Shown here one piece after another: positions 6,168 to 10,156 of a DNA stretch of 10,156 nucleotides; positions within the stretch are counted from its first letter, which is position 1, and the number at the start of each line of letters is the position of its first letter. The stretch comes from an uncultured Lachnospiraceae bacterium. GTDB lineage: Bacteria > Bacillota_A > Clostridia > Lachnospirales > Lachnospiraceae. The stretch spans positions 1 through 10,156 of the forward strand of contig CADAHD010000054.1 of assembly GCA_902787595.1 (NCBI GenBank). The letters are read 5' to 3'. Both the position numbers and the translations under genes were made by a program. The notes beneath the pieces were generated by a model that saw only the letters and a program-made list of their open reading frames with translations, was not told the origin of the DNA and searched no databases.

Positions 6168-7292
6168 TTGGCTGATAAAAAAAAGAAAACAGATAAGTCT
6201 TCGGGTGGTATCAAAGCTTTTCTTAAAAAGAAAGATATAGAGATATCATTAAAGAGATACGGTATTGATGCTCTGGGTGCAATGGCTCAGGGTCTTTTCT
6301 GTTCGCTGCTGATCGGTACTATCATCAATACCATAGGTACGCAGTTTCATATTCCTTTTCTGACAACGCCGGTCGCAACAATAGCCGGTACAGAATATAC
6401 CGTGGGCGGTCTGGCTACGGCCATGAGCGGTCCTGCAATGGCGGTTGCCATCGGTTCGGCACTTAAATGCCCGCCGCTGGTTCTGTTTTCACTGATAACC
6501 GTTGGTTTTGCTTCAAATGCCCTGGGCGGTGCAGGCGGTCCTCTGGCCGTTCTGTTCGTTGCAATACTTGCAGCAGAGATCGGTAAGCTGGTTTCCAAGG
6601 AAACCAAGGTTGATATACTTGTAACACCTCTGGTTACCATAGGCGTTGGTATCTTCCTGTCATGGCTTATAGCGCCTACACTTGGTGCGATAGCATCCAA
6701 GCTTGGCGATGTCATCATGTGGGCTACAGAGCAGCAGCCGTTCCTGATGGGTATCATCGTATCCGTTGTCGTAGGTATGGCACTTACACTGCCCATATCA
6801 TCCGCAGCTATCTGTGCGGCTCTCGGACTTACCGGACTTGCGGGCGGAGCAGCGGTAGCAGGCTGCAGCGCGCAGATGATAGGCTTTGCGATCATCTCCT
6901 TTAAGGAGAATAAATGGGGCGGTCTTATCTCACAGGGTATCGGTACTTCAATGCTTCAGATGGGTAACATAGTAAAGAATCCCCGCATCTGGATAGCGCC
7001 TACTTTAGCAAGCGCGATCACAGGTCCTATAGCAACCTGCCTGTTCAAGCTCGAGATGAACGGTGCGCCCGTATCTTCCGGTATGGGTACCTGCGGTCTG
7101 GTCGGACAGATCGGCGTATATACCGGCTGGGTAAATGATGTTGCCGGAGGAACAAAGACTGCCATAACAGGAATGGACTGGGCAGGCCTCATACTTATAA
7201 GCTTTGTGCTGCCTGCGATCCTTTCCCTTGTATTCCATATGCTGGTAAAGAAGCTGGGCTGGGTAAAAGACGGAGACATGAAACTTTCATAG
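6168..7292 (+). CDS. PTS IIC-like membrane protein, PfoR family (PTS_EIIC_2)
   Basis: A 374-residue polytopic membrane protein starting at TTG. A lysine-rich cytoplasmic N-terminus (residues 3-31) is followed by about eight to ten hydrophobic segments from 40 to 360, rich in G, A and I, with repeated GGxAxAxSGPAMA (80-92) and SNALGGAGGPLAVLF (116-130) motifs. These match the PTS_EIIC_2 family (COG3641), named for Clostridium perfringens PfoR, once called a toxin regulator. The fold resembles the membrane subunit of a phosphotransferase sugar transporter. No IIA or IIB domain, phosphorylation site or sugar-metabolism gene is nearby, so transport by phosphorylation is not supported and the substrate is unknown. 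It is flanked by its own extended -10 promoter and a strong terminator, so it is monocistronic. I am confident of the family and not of the function. Confidence 0.87.
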   Translation: MADKKKKTDKSSGGIKAFLKKKDIEISLKRYGIDALGAMAQGLFCSLLIGTIINTIGTQFHIPFLTTPVATIAGTEYTVGGLATAMSGPAMAVAIGSALKCPPLVLFSLITVGFASNALGGAGGPLAVLFVAILAAEIGKLVSKETKVDILVTPLVTIGVGIFLSWLIAPTLGAIASKLGDVIMWATEQQPFLMGIIVSVVVGMALTLPISSAAICAALGLTGLAGGAAVAGCSAQMIGFAIISFKENKWGGLISQGIGTSMLQMGNIVKNPRIWIAPTLASAITGPIATCLFKLEMNGAPVSSGMGTCGLVGQIGVYTGWVNDVAGGTKTAITGMDWAGLILISFVLPAILSLVFHMLVKKLGWVKDGDMKLS

Positions 7293-7313
7293 ATTGTTTT
7301 TGAAAATACACAG

Positions 7314-7343
7314 AAGACAGCGGCGAAGAGCCGCTGTTTTTTT
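7314..7343 (+). terminator. Rho-independent terminator of the PfoR-like gene
   Basis: ACAGCGGC (7317-7324) pairs perfectly with GCCGCTGT (7330-7337) around GAAGA, followed by a run of seven T (7337-7343). A second T tract lies at 7349-7354. Confidence 0.92.
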
Positions 7344-7367
7344 GGCTGTTTTTTGTATAAATAATGC

Positions 7368-7396
7368 TTGCATTTATCTGATATATGGTATAGAAT
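7368..7396 (+). promoter_or_regulatory. Promoter of the peptide ABC transporter operon
   Basis: TTGCAT (7368-7373), an exact 17-bp spacer, and TAGAAT (7391-7396). Transcription would start near 7403, giving a leader of about 60 nt. GGGT (7403-7406) and ACCC (7415-7418) could form a small hairpin at the very 5' end of the mRNA. The -10 box is identical to that of the PfoR-like gene. Confidence 0.68.
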
Positions 7397-7462
7397 TCGT
7401 CTGGGTTGCAAAAGACCCGAGCACATTCAAAATTTTATACATCCAAAAGGAGGAGGTAAGCA

Positions 7463-8974
7463 ATGAAAAAGGCAGGTTTATTACTTGCAGCTTTGCTGGC
7501 TACAATGACTGTTGCACTGGGCGGATGCACAGGCGGCAAGACAGAGGAGGCTTCTTCCGGACAGATCACCATCGGTATTCCACAGGATCTGGAAGACGGA
7601 CTTGACCCGCACAAGGTGAGCGCGGCAGGTACCAAAGAGATACTGTTCAATATCTATGAGGGCTTAGTCAAGTATGACGAGAGCGGGGATCTGAAGCCGG
7701 CTGTTGCCAACGCTGTTGAGATCAGTGATGACGGACTGGTCTACACCATCACACTTCGTGACGGAGTAAAATTTCATAATGGCAATACGGTAACGGCGGA
7801 GGATGTTATTTATTCTATAGAACGCTGTGCCGGGAAGGACGGAAGTGATCCGTTGGTTCCGGCATTTTCCAATATTGCCTCACTTGTAAAAACTAATGAC
7901 AAAACCATCACCCTTACGCTTAAAGAAGCCGATACGGAATTTATGGCTTCTCTTACAACAGCGGTGATACCTGCGGATAATGCAGATCCCGCAAGCAATG
8001 TTATCGGTACCGGCCCTTACAAGTATGTGAGCCGCGCGCCTCAGGAGTCCATCACTTTAACTGCATTTGATGATTATTGGGGAGAAAAGGCAAAGATCAA
8101 AGATGTAACTCTTAAGATTGTTGCCAATCCCGATGCCATAGTAATGGAGCTTAAGGGCGGTTCCATCGACATGATAGCGCGTATCACTGATACCCAGGCT
8201 GCAGAGCTTGAAGGCAGTGATTTCAATGTGCTTGAGGGTACCATGAACCTGGTACAGGCTCTTTACATCAATAATGCGGTAGAGCCTTTTGACGATGTAC
8301 GTGTACGTCAGGCGCTGTGCTATGCGATCGATCCTCAGGAGATCATGAACTTCGTATCCGGCGGCAAGGGCACCGAACTGGGAAGCAGCATGTTCCCCGC
8401 ATTCACAAAGTATTATGATGAGAGCCTGAATCATACTTACGATCAGGATCTGGATAAGGCAAAGGAACTGCTCAAAGAGGCAGGCTATCCCGACGGATTC
8501 TCATTCAGCATGAGCGTGCCTTCGAACTATCAGCAGCATATCTCAACCGCAGAAGTTTTGTCGGAGCAGTTTAAGAAGATAGGTGTTGATGCAAAGATCG
8601 ACCTGATCGAGTGGGACAGCTGGCTGTCAGATGTATATGTTGGCCGCAATTATACCACAACCGTTGTAGGCGTAGATGCTTCCACGCTTACTGCAAGAGC
8701 TCTGCTTGAGCGCTTTGTATCGGACAGCGGAAAGAACTTCGTGAACTTCAGCTCACCTGCATATGATGAGGCGTTTAAGGCAGCGATATCCACTACCGAT
8801 GACGCGCAGCAGACTGCAGATTACAAAAAGTGCTTAAGCATTCTTTCTGAAGAAGCTGCAAATGTTTATATCCAGGATCTGCCTACCTTTGTAGCGCTTA
8901 ATAAGAAGTACGCAGGCTATAAGTTCTATCCTTTGTATGTACAGGATATAGCAAGCCTCTACGAGGTTGAATAA
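7463..8974 (+). CDS. Peptide/solute ABC transporter substrate-binding lipoprotein (SBP_bac_5, OppA/DppA-like)
   Basis: A 503-residue extracytoplasmic binding protein anchored by lipid on the outer face of the membrane, which delivers substrate to the permeases encoded downstream. The signal peptide MKKAGLLLAALLATMTVALGG ends in a lipobox, L19-G20-G21-C22, and is followed by a short flexible linker. The SBP_bac_5 domain covers about 36-500, with the family pattern YEGLVKYDESGDLKPAVAN (65-83), the GLVYTITLRDGVKFHNG block (91-107) and VTAEDVIYSIER (109-120). Length is normal for the family. Oligopeptides or dipeptides are the likeliest cargo, but the same fold also binds nickel, sugars and other solutes and the pocket cannot be read by eye. 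A very strong AGGAGGAGGT site (7448-7457) precedes the ATG, which suits the high expression usual for binding proteins. It is the first gene of the operon. Confidence 0.93.
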   Translation: MKKAGLLLAALLATMTVALGGCTGGKTEEASSGQITIGIPQDLEDGLDPHKVSAAGTKEILFNIYEGLVKYDESGDLKPAVANAVEISDDGLVYTITLRDGVKFHNGNTVTAEDVIYSIERCAGKDGSDPLVPAFSNIASLVKTNDKTITLTLKEADTEFMASLTTAVIPADNADPASNVIGTGPYKYVSRAPQESITLTAFDDYWGEKAKIKDVTLKIVANPDAIVMELKGGSIDMIARITDTQAAELEGSDFNVLEGTMNLVQALYINNAVEPFDDVRVRQALCYAIDPQEIMNFVSGGKGTELGSSMFPAFTKYYDESLNHTYDQDLDKAKELLKEAGYPDGFSFSMSVPSNYQQHISTAEVLSEQFKKIGVDAKIDLIEWDSWLSDVYVGRNYTTTVVGVDASTLTARALLERFVSDSGKNFVNFSSPAYDEAFKAAISTTDDAQQTADYKKCLSILSEEAANVYIQDLPTFVALNKKYAGYKFYPLYVQDIASLYEVE

Positions 8975-8989
8975 AAGAATTATCTGCGG

Positions 8990-9931
8990 ATGAAGATATT
9001 TTTAAGAAAACTCGTATCAATGTTGCTCACTCTGCTCGCAGTGTCTTTCATAGTTTTTGCGGCATTTGAGATAATCCCGGGGGATGCAGCCGTATCCCGC
9101 CTGGGAAGTAATGCCACAAAAGAGACTGTGGAAGCGCTGCGGGCCCAGATGGGCCTTGACAGACCCTTCCTTGTCAGGTATTTCAGCTGGCTGGCAGGTT
9201 TCGTGAAGGGTGATTTCGGAACTTCATACAGTTATAATCTTCCCGTATCTTCCATGATACTGGAAAAGCTTCCCATAACAATTACACTTACAATAATATC
9301 CATGATCCTTACCATAGGAGTATCCATACCCCTTTCTTTGCTCATTGCAAAGTATGCCGGCAGCAAGTTCGACAAGATAAGTTACGGCACAAATCAGTTT
9401 GTAATGGCGATCCCTTCGTTCTTCCTGGGAATACTGATGAGCTGGTTTTTCGGCATGGTGCTTAAATGGTTTAAGCCCGGCGGGTATATTTCCTATAAAA
9501 AAGATTTTGGCGGTTTTATAGGATATCTGATACTGCCGGCCATAGCGATAGCCATACCCAAATGCGCGATGAGCATCAAGCTTCTGCGCAGCGCCATACT
9601 CACCGAGGCGGGCAAGGATTATGTGCGCACGGCGTACAGCCGCGGCCTTTCAACGATGGAAGTGCTGTATCGCCATGTACTTAAGAATGCAATGATACCA
9701 CTTATCACTTTCTGGGGAATGGCTGTGGCCGATATGATAGCCGGATCCATAGTGGTAGAACAGGTTTTTAATATACCCGGGCTGGGCAGGATATTGCTGA
9801 CTTCCATATCAAACAGGGATTATCCTGTGGTAGAAGCAGTCATACTGCTTATCGCTCTGGTGGTACTGATCATGAACCTGGTAGTAGACGTACTCTACAG
9901 AGTGGTAGACCCCAGGCTGAGGAAAGATTAA
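8990..9931 (+). CDS. ABC transporter permease, OppB/DppB type
   Basis: A 313-residue inner-membrane permease forming half of the translocation channel. It has an N-terminal transmembrane helix (about 8-28), the periplasmic-type loop typical of this family (30-90, with AQMGLDRPFLVRY at 52-64 and GDFGTSYSYN at 74-83), then about five further helices from 95 to 300. The EAA loop that docks on the ATPase is at 206-238 (EAGKDYVRTAYSRGLS then the partner helix ending NAMIP). IPGLGRILL (262-270) and the closing VDVLYRVVDPRLRKD (299-313) are standard for OppB/DppB. It begins 15 nt after the binding-protein gene, with only a weak GCGG-like ribosome site, so it probably depends on translation of the upstream gene. 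A clear AAGGAG follows its stop codon but no gene starts next to it. Confidence 0.94.
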   Translation: MKIFLRKLVSMLLTLLAVSFIVFAAFEIIPGDAAVSRLGSNATKETVEALRAQMGLDRPFLVRYFSWLAGFVKGDFGTSYSYNLPVSSMILEKLPITITLTIISMILTIGVSIPLSLLIAKYAGSKFDKISYGTNQFVMAIPSFFLGILMSWFFGMVLKWFKPGGYISYKKDFGGFIGYLILPAIAIAIPKCAMSIKLLRSAILTEAGKDYVRTAYSRGLSTMEVLYRHVLKNAMIPLITFWGMAVADMIAGSIVVEQVFNIPGLGRILLTSISNRDYPVVEAVILLIALVVLIMNLVVDVLYRVVDPRLRKD

Positions 9932-9935
9932 GGAG
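9930..9935 (+). promoter_or_regulatory. Orphan Shine-Dalgarno sequence after the OppB-type gene
   Basis: AAGGAG overlaps the TAA stop at 9929-9931 in the position expected for a ribosome site of the next permease gene. The next start codon is 130 nt further on, beyond a repeat block, and has no good site of its own. A GTG at 9949 opens only five codons. Confidence 0.4.
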
Positions 9936-9955
9936 CGGGTACCTTCTTGTGACTT

Positions 9956-10010
9956 GGTCATCCTGAGCGCCTGCCGGAGCACGGGTCATCCTGAGCAAAG
10001 CGAAGGATCC
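9956..10010 (+). repeat. Repeat block inside the operon: degenerate copy D plus full hairpin copy A
   Basis: GGTCATCCTGAGC occurs twice, at 9956-9968 and 9984-9996. The second continues into a complete hairpin (9988-10008): ATCCT-GA-GC-AAA-GC-GA-AGGAT. The first has lost its right arm. The element is the same family as at 6014-6076. There is no T run after the hairpin, so it need not stop transcription, but it could shape the relative expression of the genes on either side by stalling nucleases. Confidence 0.78.
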
Positions 10011-10065
10011 TGACGAAAGTGGATTCAGCAGAAGAAGTAAACTATAAAAGAAAAAGTAAACTCAT

Positions 10066-10156
10066 ATGAAGAAGTGGCTTAAAAAACACAAAAACTTCAA
10101 TTTCATAGCGGGCGCCGTGATCACGGGAGTACTTCTTCTTACCGTGCTCATAGGCA
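10066..10156 (+). CDS. ABC transporter permease, OppC/DppC type, N-terminal fragment (runs off window)
   Basis: An ATG at 10066 opens 30 codons that continue past the window end: a basic leader MKKWLKKHKNFN followed by a hydrophobic segment, FIAGAVITGVLLLTVLIG. A basic N-terminus and then the first helix is the expected start of the second permease of an Opp/Dpp transporter, and position after the OppB-type gene supports it. No purine-rich ribosome site lies at the right distance. Upstream, AAGTAAACT is present twice (10035-10043 and 10054-10062). The ATPase genes would be expected further downstream. The assignment rests mostly on context. Confidence 0.65.
   Translation, partial: MKKWLKKHKNFNFIAGAVITGVLLLTVLIG

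Noticed and set aside
6160..6240. 26-codon ORF from the ATG at 6160
   Set aside because: The ATG is only 1 nt from the Shine-Dalgarno sequence, and the peptide is a frameshifted reading of the PfoR-like N-terminus.
6347..6895. 182-codon minus-strand frame opposite the PfoR-like gene
   Set aside because: It is a shadow of a well-supported membrane protein. The product is rich in P, A, S and T with no domain, and no promoter or ribosome site fits it.
9956..10010. Possible CRISPR array or insertion sequence at the duplicated GGTCATCCTGAGC
   Set aside because: There are only two 13-bp copies 28 bp apart, one of them degenerate, with no spacer series, no cas gene, no transposase and no target-site duplication that I can see. 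It fits the dispersed hairpin repeat family better.

Overview
The window looks like a chromosomal segment from a low-to-mid GC anaerobic Firmicute, most likely a Lachnospiraceae member (Butyrivibrio/Roseburia-like). This rests on a TyrA with a C-terminal ACT domain, a DegV protein, a PfoR-type membrane protein, strong AGGAGG-type ribosome binding sites, frequent ATA isoleucine codons, and rho-independent terminators with long T runs. The taxonomic call is an inference from gene families and style, not from a marker gene. There is no rRNA, tRNA, CRISPR array, transposase or phage gene.

Layout. (1) 1-318, plus strand: the 3' end of a DegV-family lipid-binding protein, closed by a terminator that can work in both directions. 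(2) 5175-408, minus strand, three genes in a row: a two-helix K+ channel with a regulatory tail ending in a ryanodine-receptor (RyR)-like domain; a dCache/HAMP methyl-accepting chemotaxis receptor; and prephenate dehydrogenase (tyrA). The last two are separated by only 7 nt and are probably translationally coupled. (3) 5370-6038, plus strand, divergent from the channel: a YkgJ-family cysteine-cluster protein whose last residues and stop codon are supplied by an intergenic repeat. Its promoter contains an 8+8 bp palindrome across the -10 box. (4) 6168-7292, plus: a stand-alone PTS IIC-like membrane protein of the PfoR family with its own promoter, a TTG start and a terminator. (5) 7463 to the window end, plus: a peptide-type ABC importer operon with a lipoprotein binding protein, an OppB/DppB permease, then a 134-bp gap holding repeat elements, then the first 30 codons of an OppC/DppC permease that runs off the window.

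Most of the genes are ordinary housekeeping or transport functions. Two things stand out. The first is the channel, which joins a TVGYGD pore to two Rossmann-like regulatory modules and a RyR-like C-terminus, the architecture of a ligand-gated channel; its best promoter implies an mRNA with essentially no leader. The second is a small hairpin repeat family (core ATCCT-GA-GC-loop-GC-GA-AGGAT) found in three near-complete copies and one degenerate copy. Its paired positions change together between copies. It has been recruited as a stop codon, probably as a terminator, and as a spacer inside the ABC transporter operon.
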